From the NCBI GenBank assembly GCA_038323615.1, contig JBBQHC010000081.1:1-13837 (forward strand): DNA of 13,837 nucleotides, given 5' to 3'. A model generated the notes under the pieces. It was given only the letters and a program-made list of their open reading frames with translations. It had not been told where the DNA came from and searched no databases. Position numbers and translations under genes: made by a program. Source of the stretch: JBBKXP01 sp038323615 (GTDB lineage: Bacteria; Pseudomonadota; Alphaproteobacteria; Rhodobacterales; Rhodobacteraceae). Positions 7,090 to 13,700 of the stretch are shown here, piece by piece. Within the stretch, counting starts at the first letter, position 1; each line of letters starts with the position of its first letter.

Positions 7090-7677
7090 TCAGACCATCA
7101 CGGCCTTGCGCACCAGATCCCAATAGATCGCCTCGATCTCGCCTAACGGCAACCTACCGCCGGCCCGATACCAGTTGCCCAACCCCGTCAACAGCGCGAT
7201 CAGCGCCATGACGGTGACGCGGGTGTCGCGGATCGCAAAGACACCCTCGGCCACGCCCGCTTGAAGGATGGCGTCAAGCGCATCTTCGTAGCGCCGACGA
7301 AGGGCATCGATTTCGGCGAAGTTATCGGGGTCGAGGTGGCGCAGCTCCATATAGGCGATGAACACCTGATCCGGGCGCGGCAGGTGGAAATCGATGTGGA
7401 AATGGACAAACCGGCGTAGTCGCGCTGTCGCCCCGCCATCGGTCGGAATGCTGTCCCACGCCGCCAGCAATGCCTCCATATGGTCGCGCATCAGATTGGC
7501 CAGCAGGGTCTGCTTGTCGGGCGTGTAGTTGTAGATCGCGCCGACCTGCACCCCGACCTCGGTCGCGATCTGACGCATGCTGACGGCGGCATAGCCATGC
7601 CGCGCGAACAGCCGCAGGGCCGCATCGCGCACCCGCGGCCCGGTGATATCGGCGTGAGAGCCCTGTTTGCGTGCCAT
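7090..7677 (-). CDS. TetR/AcrR-family transcriptional regulator
   Basis: 195 residues. The N-terminal TetR DNA-binding domain is clear at about residues 13-60: AALRLFARHGYAAVSMRQIA, then VGVQVGAIYNYTPDKQTLL with the helix-turn-helix and its typical YNY-x-x-DK ending. The C-terminal helical domain (YMELRHLDPDN, ILQAGVAEGVFAIRD, LLTGLGNWYR) is of the kind that binds acyl-CoA or other small hydrophobic ligands in this family, but the ligand cannot be read from sequence. ATG at 7677 is chosen because the DNA-binding domain begins just after it. The frame stays open upstream, but that part crosses the promoter and operator. There is no Shine-Dalgarno and the transcript may be leaderless. Likely autoregulated through the palindrome at 7690-7703. 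It is divergent from the lipoprotein-hom unit. Confidence 0.88.
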   Translation of the reverse strand: MARKQGSHADITGPRVRDAALRLFARHGYAAVSMRQIATEVGVQVGAIYNYTPDKQTLLANLMRDHMEALLAAWDSIPTDGGATARLRRFVHFHIDFHLPRPDQVFIAYMELRHLDPDNFAEIDALRRRYEDALDAILQAGVAEGVFAIRDTRVTVMALIALLTGLGNWYRAGGRLPLGEIEAIYWDLVRKAVMV

Positions 7678-7682
7678 GCCGC

Positions 7683-7711
7683 ATTTAACTGAACAGACGT
7701 TCATTTGAAAA
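7683..7711 (-). promoter_or_regulatory. Promoter of the tetR gene, probably leaderless
   Basis: On the minus strand TTTTCA (7711-7706) and TTAAAT (7688-7683) are 17 bases apart. Counting on from the -10 box puts the transcript start at about 7676-7677, the first base of the ATG. This would explain the missing ribosome site. Confidence 0.5.
7690..7703. promoter_or_regulatory. Probable TetR operator, TGAACAGACGTTCA
   Basis: TGAAC and GTTCA are perfect 5-base arms around AGAC, and the site lies wholly inside the spacer of the tetR promoter. TetR-family repressors commonly bind such palindromes next to their own gene, so autorepression is the natural reading. Whether it also affects the divergent lipoprotein-hom promoter about 40 bases away is open. 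Confidence 0.6.
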
Positions 7712-7738
7712 GCGTCACCTTTTGAATGGCCGGCCTGC

Positions 7739-7766
7739 TTGCCCTTGGCGGTCGCCGCGCTGTAAG
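7739..7766 (+). promoter_or_regulatory. Possible promoter of the lipoprotein-hom unit
   Basis: TTGCCC (7739-7744) and TGTAAG (7761-7766) lie 16 bases apart, 35 bases before the lipoprotein ATG. The 11-mer CTTGCCCTTGG spanning the -35 box (7738-7748) recurs exactly in the proposed tRNA-Glu promoter (13580-13590), which supports both. Confidence 0.4.
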
Positions 7767-7801
7767 GTTGCGCCAACGCAGTCATACTGGCCCCGCCCCT
7801 C

Positions 7802-8107
7802 ATGCGCCTTGCACCGCTTCTCATGTTCGTCTTGCTGACCGCCTGCGCCCGGTTCCCGGCGCTTGACGCGACGCTGGATGAAACGGCGCGCGCCGCACCC
7901 TATCCGCAGTTGCAATCCATCGACCCGTTGCTGGCACAATCGGCTGCGTTGGGACCAACCGGGCGCAACAGCCCAGCCGCGCTGGCCAGCGCCGAAGCGC
8001 AGATCGCCGGGTTGCGGGCACGTTCTGCCCGACTGCGCGGTCCGATTATCGACCCGGCGACGCAGTCCCGAATGGCACGCGGCGTGGATACCTCGGCGTT
8101 GCAGTAG
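7802..8107 (+). CDS. Small putative lipoprotein
   Basis: 101 residues. MRLAPLLMFVLLTAC is a short lipoprotein signal peptide with a lipobox ending at C15, so the mature protein should be lipid-anchored on the periplasmic side. The mature part has no recognised domain. Residues about 57-92 (SPAALASAEAQIAGLRARSA and onward) look helical with regular leucine and alanine spacing, possibly a short coiled coil. It lies 54 bases upstream of hom on the same strand and probably shares its transcript. I recall an unnamed lipoprotein beside hom in related genomes, but the association says little about function. The ribosome site is weak. The alternative of a chance frame is unlikely given the clean lipobox and position. 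Confidence 0.7.
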   Translation: MRLAPLLMFVLLTACARFPALDATLDETARAAPYPQLQSIDPLLAQSAALGPTGRNSPAALASAEAQIAGLRARSARLRGPIIDPATQSRMARGVDTSALQ

Positions 8108-8161
8108 GCGATCTGTCAGGATAACAGCCACCGATACGTCAAAAACAGCCGGAACCGCCCT

Positions 8162-9448
8162 ATGCCCAACCCTCTTCGCCTTGGAATTGCCGGACTGGGC
8201 ACGGTCGGGATCGGTGTGGTCAAGATTGTTCAGGGTCAGGCCGACCTGATCGCGGCCCGCACCGGCCGTCCGGTTGTCATCAGCGCCGTCAGCGCCCGTG
8301 ACCGCACCAAGAACCGCGACGCCGACCTGTCGGGCTATGCGTGGGAAGATGACCCGGTCGCGCTGGCCCGCCGCCCTGACATCGATGTTTTCATAGAGGT
8401 CATGGGGGGCCATGAAGGCCCCGCCAAAGACGCGACCGAGGCTGCCATTGCCGAGGGCAAGGACGTCGTCAGCGCCAACAAAGCCCTGCTGGCGATCCAC
8501 GGCCACGCCTTGGCCCTCGCCGCCGAGGCCAAAGGCAGCCTGATCCGCTTCGAGGCCGCCGTCGCAGGCGGTATTCCGGTCATCAAGACCCTGATTGAAG
8601 GGCTGGCGGGCAATCAGATCACCCGCGTGATGGGGGTGATGAACGGATCGTGCAATTATATCCTGACCCGAATGGAACATGCGGGGCTCAGTTATCAGGC
8701 GGTGTTCGACGAGGCCCAACAGCTGGGCTATCTCGAGGCCGATCCGAACCTTGACGTCGGCGGAATCGACGCCGGGCATAAACTGGCGCTGCTGGCGGCC
8801 ATCGCCTTTGGCACGCAGATCGATTTCGACGCGGTCGAGCTTGAGGGGATCGGCGCGATCAGCATCGACGATATCCGGCAGGCTGCCGACATGGGCTACA
8901 AGATCAAACTGCTGGGCGTCGCGCAGATGACCGGACGGGGCCTTGAACAGCGAATGTCGCCCTGTCTGGTGCCCGACACTTCTCCACTGGGACAGTTGCA
9001 GGGTGGGACGAATATGGTGGTACTTGACGGTGATGCCGTCGGCCAGATCGTCTTGCGCGGCGCCGGTGCCGGGATGGGCCCGACGGCTAGTGCGGTGATG
9101 GCCGATGTAATCGACATTGCGCGCGGCCTGCGTCTGCCCACATTTGGGCAGCCTGCCGCAAGTCTGAAAAAAGCCCGCGCCGCCCGTGCCGCGGTGTCGG
9201 CACCATATTATCTGCGCCTGCAGTTGCTCGATAAACCCGGCGCTTTGGCGCGGGTCGCGCGGGTTTTGGGCGAGGCCGGGATCAGCATCGACCGGATGCG
9301 CCAATATGGCCACGAGGATACCGCCGCCCCGGTGCTGATCGTGACGCATAAGACGATCCGTACGGCGCTGGACGAGGCGCTGGCCGGATTTGCCGACACC
9401 GGAGTCGTCATTGGCGCCCCGGTGGCGATCAGAATCGAGGCCGTCTGA
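8162..9448 (+). CDS. hom: Homoserine dehydrogenase
   Basis: 428 residues, the long form with a C-terminal regulatory domain. It reduces aspartate semialdehyde to homoserine with NAD(P)H, on the route to threonine and methionine. Visible: nucleotide-binding GLGTVG (11-16), SANKALL with K107, EAAVAGGIPVIKTL (131-144), MNGSCNYILTRME (160-172) in the substrate pocket, and GIDAGHKLALLA with the catalytic pair D203 and K207. An ACT domain occupies about 350-415 (LRLQLLDKPGALARVARVLG), consistent with feedback control by threonine or another amino acid. ATG at 8162 has only a weak GGAA eight bases upstream. It converges with the arsR-type gene, with four bases between the stops. In related genomes I recall glpX directly downstream; here it is displaced. 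Confidence 0.96.
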   Translation: MPNPLRLGIAGLGTVGIGVVKIVQGQADLIAARTGRPVVISAVSARDRTKNRDADLSGYAWEDDPVALARRPDIDVFIEVMGGHEGPAKDATEAAIAEGKDVVSANKALLAIHGHALALAAEAKGSLIRFEAAVAGGIPVIKTLIEGLAGNQITRVMGVMNGSCNYILTRMEHAGLSYQAVFDEAQQLGYLEADPNLDVGGIDAGHKLALLAAIAFGTQIDFDAVELEGIGAISIDDIRQAADMGYKIKLLGVAQMTGRGLEQRMSPCLVPDTSPLGQLQGGTNMVVLDGDAVGQIVLRGAGAGMGPTASAVMADVIDIARGLRLPTFGQPAASLKKARAARAAVSAPYYLRLQLLDKPGALARVARVLGEAGISIDRMRQYGHEDTAAPVLIVTHKTIRTALDEALAGFADTGVVIGAPVAIRIEAV

Positions 9449-9452
9449 TACG

Positions 9453-9764
9453 TCAGGCGGCTTGTCGCAGAGTGATCCGGGCTTGTCCGGCTGTCTCCTG
9501 AAGCGCCCGAAACGCAGACGACAGGGCGAACGTCGTCAATTTGACCCTAACGACGGGTCCGCGACGGACGCGGCCCAACAACCCGCAGGCCCGCATGACG
9601 GCAAGATGGTGGCCCATCGAGGTTTCAGGGATTCGCAGCGTTCGGCGCAGCACCGTACAGGACTCGCCCGCCGCCGGATGACGGGCAAGCAGCTGAAAAA
9701 TACGAATCCGGCGCGGGTGCGACAACGCCTTGCAAGAGCGGGCGTAAAGTTCAGCTTTGGTCAT
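9453..9764 (-). CDS. ArsR/SmtB-type winged-helix regulator
   Basis: 103 residues. The whole protein fits the compact winged-helix fold: KALSHPRRIRIFQLLARHP (12-30), a recognition helix in IPETSMGHHLAVMRACGLLG (45-64), and a wing at RVRRGPVVRVKLTTF. SHHL-x-x-L-x-x-G is the usual core in this family; here it reads GHHLAVMRACG. Cysteines are at 11, 36 and 60, but the CxC motif of classical arsenic or cadmium sensors is absent, so metal sensing cannot be assumed. Start ATG at 9764 with GGAG six bases upstream. The promoter region behind it (about 9800-9870) is strikingly AT-rich for this DNA. No target gene lies beside it in the same direction. It sits between hom and glpX, in a stretch that may be inserted. 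Confidence 0.8.
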   Translation of the reverse strand: MTKAELYARSCKALSHPRRIRIFQLLARHPAAGESCTVLRRTLRIPETSMGHHLAVMRACGLLGRVRRGPVVRVKLTTFALSSAFRALQETAGQARITLRQAA

Positions 9765-9870
9765 TGAGATCTCCGTCTTTGGGGTGACGGGATACTGCGC
9801 CGCACGTCGTTAAGTTTAGGTGAAGAAAAACAGAAATTCCGTATTTTTCCAGATATAACAAAGTTTTGCA

Positions 9871-9896
9871 TCTCTGGTTCTCTAGAGAACTAGAAA
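9871..9896. promoter_or_regulatory. 26-bp near-perfect palindrome upstream of the arsR-type gene
   Basis: The central 14 bases, GTTCTCTAGAGAAC (9877-9890), are a perfect palindrome, and the symmetry continues outward to 26 bases with 11 of 13 positions matching in each arm. It lies 107 bases upstream of the arsR-type start, at the edge of the AT-rich patch. With no loop, it looks more like a site for a dimeric DNA-binding protein than an RNA hairpin. The ArsR-type protein is the natural candidate, though the distance is long for autorepression. Confidence 0.5.
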
Positions 9897-10347
9897 CGAC
9901 TGGCGGTGGTTTGCCACTATGGTAGATCATCGAATCTGAACAGTCGGGTCGACCCAAGGTGGTTTTCGCGCACAACCAACCGCAATCCGGCCGAATTCGC
10001 TGCATCGCCTTCGACAAATCCGGCATCGCCGGTGTCGACATGGAGGATTTCCAAGCGGGGGTCCTGATCGGAGGTAAGGGCAAGTGCAAGCGGTCCGCTT
10101 CATCACCCCAGACCGCTGATAATCCAAAGCCATTCCCGCCGTCCACACATTCGCATGCAATCCCGCGCTGCCCATTTTTCAAACTGGAACCGATACCGCC
10201 CTGACAACTGCATTGACGCAACGGCACAATCAACCGGAAGAAAGCCAACTTGGCGTTATGTTAGCGACGCAACCGTCGCCGCGCAGTCTTGTGCGCGTCA
10301 TGACCACCGGGCTAGACGTGGTCCATAGCAGACCAAAGGACACCATC
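9897..10347. other. Gene-free spacer before glpX
   Basis: No frame here is convincing. An 81-codon plus-strand frame at 9959-10204 and a longer minus-strand frame across 9751-10248 have no ribosome site, no recognisable motif and unbiased codon use. The base composition changes from AT-rich (near 9800-9870) to mixed, unlike the coding DNA around it. It may hold remains of a decayed gene, but I recognise none. The last 70 bases should contain the glpX promoter. Confidence 0.4.
10280..10318 (+). promoter_or_regulatory. Possible glpX promoter with overlapping inverted repeat
   Basis: TTGTGC (10289-10294) and TAGACG (10313-10318) lie 18 bases apart. CGCGCA and TGCGCG (10280-10297) form perfect 6-base arms around GTCTTG and overlap the -35 box, so the repeat could be an operator. 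The -10 box is a poor match. The ribosome site AAAGGA (10335-10340) lies seven bases before the glpX ATG. Confidence 0.3.
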
Positions 10348-11310
10348 ATGCCGCATGCGGACTTCAACGACCGTCTTCTGTCCTTGGGCCTGGCCCGCGT
10401 GTCCGAAGCGGCTGCGATCGCCTGCGCCTCGCTGATCGGGCGCGGCGATGAAAAGGCCGCCGATCAGGCTGCGGTCGATGCGATGCGCACCCAGTTGAAC
10501 CAGCTTGATATCGCCGGGGTCGTGGTGATTGGCGAGGGTGAACGTGACGAGGCCCCGATGCTGTACATCGGCGAGGAGGTCGGCACCGGCAACGGCCCCG
10601 GCGTCGATATCGCGCTCGACCCCCTCGAAGGCACCACTTTGACGGCGAAAGACATGCCCAACGCGCTGGCCGTCATCGCGATGGGACCGCGCGGGTCGAT
10701 GCTGCACGCCCCCGACGTTTATATGGAAAAGCTGGCGATCGGTCCCGGTTTCCGGCGCGGAGTGGTGACGCTCGACATGTCGCCATCCGAACGGGTCTCG
10801 GCACTGGCCGCCGCCAAGGGCTGTTCGACCACCGACATTACGGTCTGCGTGCTGGAACGGCCCCGGCACGAAGACTTGATCGCCGAACTTCGCAGCACCG
10901 GGGCGGCGATCCGGCTGATCACCGATGGCGACGTGGCCGGTGTCATGCATTGCGCTGAACCGGGGCTGACGGGCATAGACATGTACATGGGATCGGGCGG
11001 CGCACCCGAAGGCGTGCTGGCCGCCGCCGCGTTGAAATGCATGGGCGGGCAGATTTTTGGCAAACTGCTGTTTCGCAACGACGACGAAAAGGCGCGCGCG
11101 CGCAAGGCCGGGATCACCAATTTCGACCGGGTCTATACCCGCGACGATCTGGTGACGGGGGAGGTGATCTTTGCCGCCACCGGCGTCACGGACGGATCGC
11201 TGGTGCCGGGAATCAAACGCACGCTGACCCACATCACGGCAGAAACCATCCTGATGCGGTCGAAAACCGGATCGGTGCGACGGATGCAGTACCGCAACCC
11301 GCTGCAATGA
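10348..11310 (+). CDS. glpX: Class II fructose-1,6-bisphosphatase (GlpX type)
   Basis: 320 residues, the usual length. It hydrolyses fructose-1,6-bisphosphate to fructose-6-phosphate in gluconeogenesis and, where present, the Calvin cycle. The metal and active-site residues of E. coli GlpX are all visible: GRGDEKAAD with D34, IGEGERDEAPML with E63, DPLEGTT with D91 and E94, and GGAPEGVLAAAA with E222. Start ATG at 10348 has AAAGGA seven bases upstream. An in-frame start 45 codons earlier would add residues unlike the family and is not used. The stop overlaps the next start as ATGA, so glpX, the lipoprotein gene and recJ appear to be one translationally coupled operon. Some class II enzymes also cleave sedoheptulose-1,7-bisphosphate, which cannot be decided here. 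Confidence 0.95.
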   Translation: MPHADFNDRLLSLGLARVSEAAAIACASLIGRGDEKAADQAAVDAMRTQLNQLDIAGVVVIGEGERDEAPMLYIGEEVGTGNGPGVDIALDPLEGTTLTAKDMPNALAVIAMGPRGSMLHAPDVYMEKLAIGPGFRRGVVTLDMSPSERVSALAAAKGCSTTDITVCVLERPRHEDLIAELRSTGAAIRLITDGDVAGVMHCAEPGLTGIDMYMGSGGAPEGVLAAAALKCMGGQIFGKLLFRNDDEKARARKAGITNFDRVYTRDDLVTGEVIFAATGVTDGSLVPGIKRTLTHITAETILMRSKTGSVRRMQYRNPLQ

Positions 11311-11804
11311 CCGGACTGCGGGCCACCATTGGCCTCTGCGCCCTTGTGCTGTCGGCCTGCGCAACCACGCCACAAGGCCGGACGGATCTGTTGCCACAAA
11401 TGCTGGTGATGCAGTCCGACCCCGCCATCGCCGCCTTTTTTGCAGCCGAAGCTAGGGCAGCCGGTGTCGGCGCGATCAACCTGACCAACAGCGCCGGTAT
11501 GCGGCAGACCTTTGGGGCCGACGCGATCGGGCTGACCCGGCTGGGCGCGGCAGGCGGCAGCCAGATCAGCTACAACATCGAACGCCCCGACGGCGCGACG
11601 CCACAAAACATCGCGCATGAAATTGCTCACGCCAGCGCCGGGCGCAATGGCTGTGACAACCACGGTGCTGTCTGGGGGGCCGCCTTTGTCGCCATCGCGC
11701 AGCGGTTCGAACCACAGTTCCCCGGCGTCCTTTGGGCGGGCCTACGTCCGACCGAGCAAGCCCGCGAAGAAGCCGCCCTTTACCCCGAAGAACGGTGCAG
11801 ATGA
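11307..11804 (+). CDS. Putative lipoprotein with SprT-like HExxH metalloprotease motif
   Basis: 165 residues. MTGLRATIGLCALVLSAC is a lipoprotein signal with the lipid-attached cysteine at C18. The mature part contains HEIAHASAGRNGCDNHG (104-120): an HExxH zinc motif (H104, E105, H108) followed 11 residues later by HG (H119) and then W123 and a helical FVAIAQRF. This order, HExxH then HG with an aromatic shortly after, resembles SprT-like and related zinc peptidases, where the second histidine group is the third zinc ligand. A peptidase in the periplasm is therefore possible. Activity is inferred, since proteins this small can keep the motif without known activity. Start ATG at 11307 overlaps the glpX stop, and its stop overlaps the recJ start, both as ATGA. 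Residues 155-165 are charged, ending in a cysteine (C164). Confidence 0.75.
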   Translation: MTGLRATIGLCALVLSACATTPQGRTDLLPQMLVMQSDPAIAAFFAAEARAAGVGAINLTNSAGMRQTFGADAIGLTRLGAAGGSQISYNIERPDGATPQNIAHEIAHASAGRNGCDNHGAVWGAAFVAIAQRFEPQFPGVLWAGLRPTEQAREEAALYPEERCR

Positions 11805-13561
11805 CCCCCCCGGATCGTCCGCCCTTCCTTGGCGTTTCGACTTCACTCACCGGGCGTCGCTGGCTCGGCCCGACGCCTGAAGACGACCGATCGGCCGAGG
11901 CAATCGCGCAATCTACCGCGCTGCCCCTGCCGCTGTCACGGGTGCTGGCCCGGCGCGGCGTTATCCCGACGGACGCGGCCACCTTTCTTGCCCCGACATT
12001 GCGCGAACTGCTTCCCGATCCGCGCGGCCTGCGCGACATGGAAAAGGCTGCAGCGCGGTTCGTTAAGTCCGTAAAATCCCGCCAGCGGATTGCAATATTC
12101 GCCGATTACGACGTCGACGGCGGGGCCTCGGCCGCCCTGCTGATCTGTTGGCTGCGCGACATGGGGCAGCAGGCCACGCTCTACATTCCCGACCGGATCG
12201 ACGAAGGTTACGGGCCGAACGAACCTGCGATGGCCGACCTTGCCGCGCGGCATGATCTGATCGTCTGCGTCGATTGCGGCACTCTCAGCCATGACGCCAT
12301 CGGGGCCGCCAAAGGTGCCGATGTCATCGTCCTCGACCACCACCTTGGCGGCGAAACCCTGCCCCCAGCCTTTGCCGTAGTGAACCCGAACCGGCAGGAC
12401 GAAACCGGGGATCTGGGGCATCTTTGTGCCGCCGGCGTCGTATTCCTGACGCTGGTCGAGGTGAACCGACAACTGCGCGACGCCAATGAGAAAACGCCCG
12501 ACCTCATGTCCCTGCTCGATCTTGTCGCGCTGGCCACCGTCGCCGATGTCGCGCCGCTGGTCGGCGTCAACCGGGCCTTTGTGCGTCAGGGCCTCGCGGT
12601 GATGGCACGGCGCGACCGGATCGGCTTGACCGCGCTGGCCGATGTGGCCGGGATGGACGCGACGCCGAACACCTATCACCTTGGGTTCCTGCTTGGCCCG
12701 AGGGTCAACGCGGGCGGCCGGATCGGCAAAGCCGACCTTGGGGCGCGCCTGCTGGCCTGCACCGATCCACATGAGGCCCGCGCGATGGCCGCGCGGCTGG
12801 ACGACCTGAACCGCGAACGGCGCGAGATCGAAACCGATGTGCGGGCACTGGCGCTGCAACAGGCGACTGCACGCGGGCTTGACGGCCCGCTGGTCTGGGC
12901 GGCCGGCGACGGCTGGCACCCCGGGGTTGTCGGTATCGTCGCGGCGCGGCTCAAAGAGGCGACAAACCGGCCCGCCGTGGTGATCGGGCTGGATGACGGG
13001 ATCGGCAAAGGGTCGGGACGGTCTGTCAGCGGCATTGACCTGGGGGCCGCGATTCACCGGGTCGCCGCCGAGGGGCTGTTGATCAAGGGCGGCGGGCACA
13101 AGATGGCGGCGGGGCTGACGGTGGCGCAAGACCAGCTTGAGGCAGCGATGGCGCGTCTGGGCGACCTGCTGGCAAAGCAGGGGGCCGGCGACATCGGCCC
13201 CGCCGATCTGCGGCTGGACGGCGTGCTGATGCCGGGGGCAGCGACGGTCGATCTGGTGGAACAACTGGAAACCGCAGGGCCCTACGGAGCCGGGGCATCG
13301 GCTCCCCGGTTCGCCTTTCCCGACGTCCAGATCCTGTTTGCCAAGTCGATAGGGACGAACCACCTGAAACTGACCTTCGGCGACGGCCTTGGTGCCAGAA
13401 TCGACGCGATAGCCTTTGGGGCAGCGGACGAGCTTTGGGGGCAAGCCCTGATCGTGCACGGCGGAGCGCGTTTCCACCTTGCCGGGCGGCTTGACCTTAA
13501 CGTTTGGCAAGGGCGGCAGTCGGTGCAACTGCGGCTTGACGACGCCGCCCCGGTCCACTGA
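11801..13561 (+). CDS. recJ: Single-stranded-DNA-specific exonuclease RecJ
   Basis: 586 residues, close to the 577 of E. coli RecJ. It degrades single-stranded DNA 5' to 3' in recombination, mismatch and base-excision repair. The DHH phosphoesterase motifs are complete: IAIFADYDVDG (97-107) with D102, D104 and D106, VCVDCGT (155-161) with D158, VIVLDHH (175-181), and LATVADVAPL (244-253). The DHHA1 part shows GPRVNAGGRIG (299-309), GWHPGVVGIVAARL (371-384) and IKGGGHKMAAG (428-438). The C-terminal OB-like domain follows. ATG at 11801 overlaps the previous stop as ATGA. The frame is open 23 codons further upstream, but that part overlaps the lipoprotein gene and has no family features. Last gene of the operon. 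Confidence 0.96.
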   Translation: MTPPDRPPFLGVSTSLTGRRWLGPTPEDDRSAEAIAQSTALPLPLSRVLARRGVIPTDAATFLAPTLRELLPDPRGLRDMEKAAARFVKSVKSRQRIAIFADYDVDGGASAALLICWLRDMGQQATLYIPDRIDEGYGPNEPAMADLAARHDLIVCVDCGTLSHDAIGAAKGADVIVLDHHLGGETLPPAFAVVNPNRQDETGDLGHLCAAGVVFLTLVEVNRQLRDANEKTPDLMSLLDLVALATVADVAPLVGVNRAFVRQGLAVMARRDRIGLTALADVAGMDATPNTYHLGFLLGPRVNAGGRIGKADLGARLLACTDPHEARAMAARLDDLNRERREIETDVRALALQQATARGLDGPLVWAAGDGWHPGVVGIVAARLKEATNRPAVVIGLDDGIGKGSGRSVSGIDLGAAIHRVAAEGLLIKGGGHKMAAGLTVAQDQLEAAMARLGDLLAKQGAGDIGPADLRLDGVLMPGAATVDLVEQLETAGPYGAGASAPRFAFPDVQILFAKSIGTNHLKLTFGDGLGARIDAIAFGAADELWGQALIVHGGARFHLAGRLDLNVWQGRQSVQLRLDDAAPVH

Positions 13562-13580
13562 CATTTCCGCCAAAAACCTC

Positions 13581-13609
13581 TTGCCCTTGGAACGGCCTTT
13601 GCCTAAGAG
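13581..13609 (+). promoter_or_regulatory. Probable tRNA-Glu promoter
   Basis: TTGCCC (13581-13586) and TAAGAG (13604-13609) are 17 bases apart, ending 16 bases before the tRNA. The 11-mer CTTGCCCTTGG (13580-13590) is shared with the lipoprotein-hom promoter. CCTCTT (13577-13582) and AAGAGG (13605-13610) are also complementary across the promoter; see rejected items. Confidence 0.4.
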
Positions 13610-13625
13610 GACCGTCACCGACAGT

Positions 13626-13700
13626 GGCCCGTTCGTCTATCGGTTAGGACGTCAGGTTTTCAACCTGAAAAGAGGGGTTCGACTCCCCTACGGGCTGCCA
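13626..13700 (+). tRNA. tRNA-Glu (anticodon UUC)
   Basis: The cloverleaf folds by eye. The acceptor GGCCCGT pairs with ACGGGCT with one G-T pair, followed by G and an encoded CCA (13698-13700). The D arm has GTC/GAC around the usual GG. The anticodon stem TCAGG/CCTGA encloses loop TTTTCAA with anticodon TTC. The T arm AGGGG/CCCCT has loop TTCGACT. The TTCGTCTA start is typical of tRNA-Glu. It decodes GAA and, by wobble, GAG. It lies 64 bases after recJ with its own likely promoter. A T5 run at 13713-13717 may help end the transcript. Confidence 0.97.

Noticed and set aside
7715..9349. 544-codon minus-strand frame opposite hom
   Set aside because: Shadow of hom in GC-rich DNA. The hom frame has every catalytic motif, and the opposite frame has low-complexity composition with no motif.
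9751..10248. 165-codon minus-strand frame in the hom-glpX spacer
   Set aside because: No ribosome site, overlaps the arsR start, its C-terminal part runs through the AT-rich promoter region, and no family was recognised. Decayed coding DNA remains possible.
13577..13610. CCTCTT...AAGAGG inverted repeat that, on the minus strand, is followed by TTTTTGG
   Set aside because: The 6-base stem has a loop of 22 bases, there is no minus-strand gene to end here, and it overlaps the likely tRNA promoter. Probably chance.
11936..13618. 560-codon minus-strand frame opposite recJ
   Set aside because: Shadow of recJ, rich in Gln, Arg, Pro and Gly, with no domain recognised.
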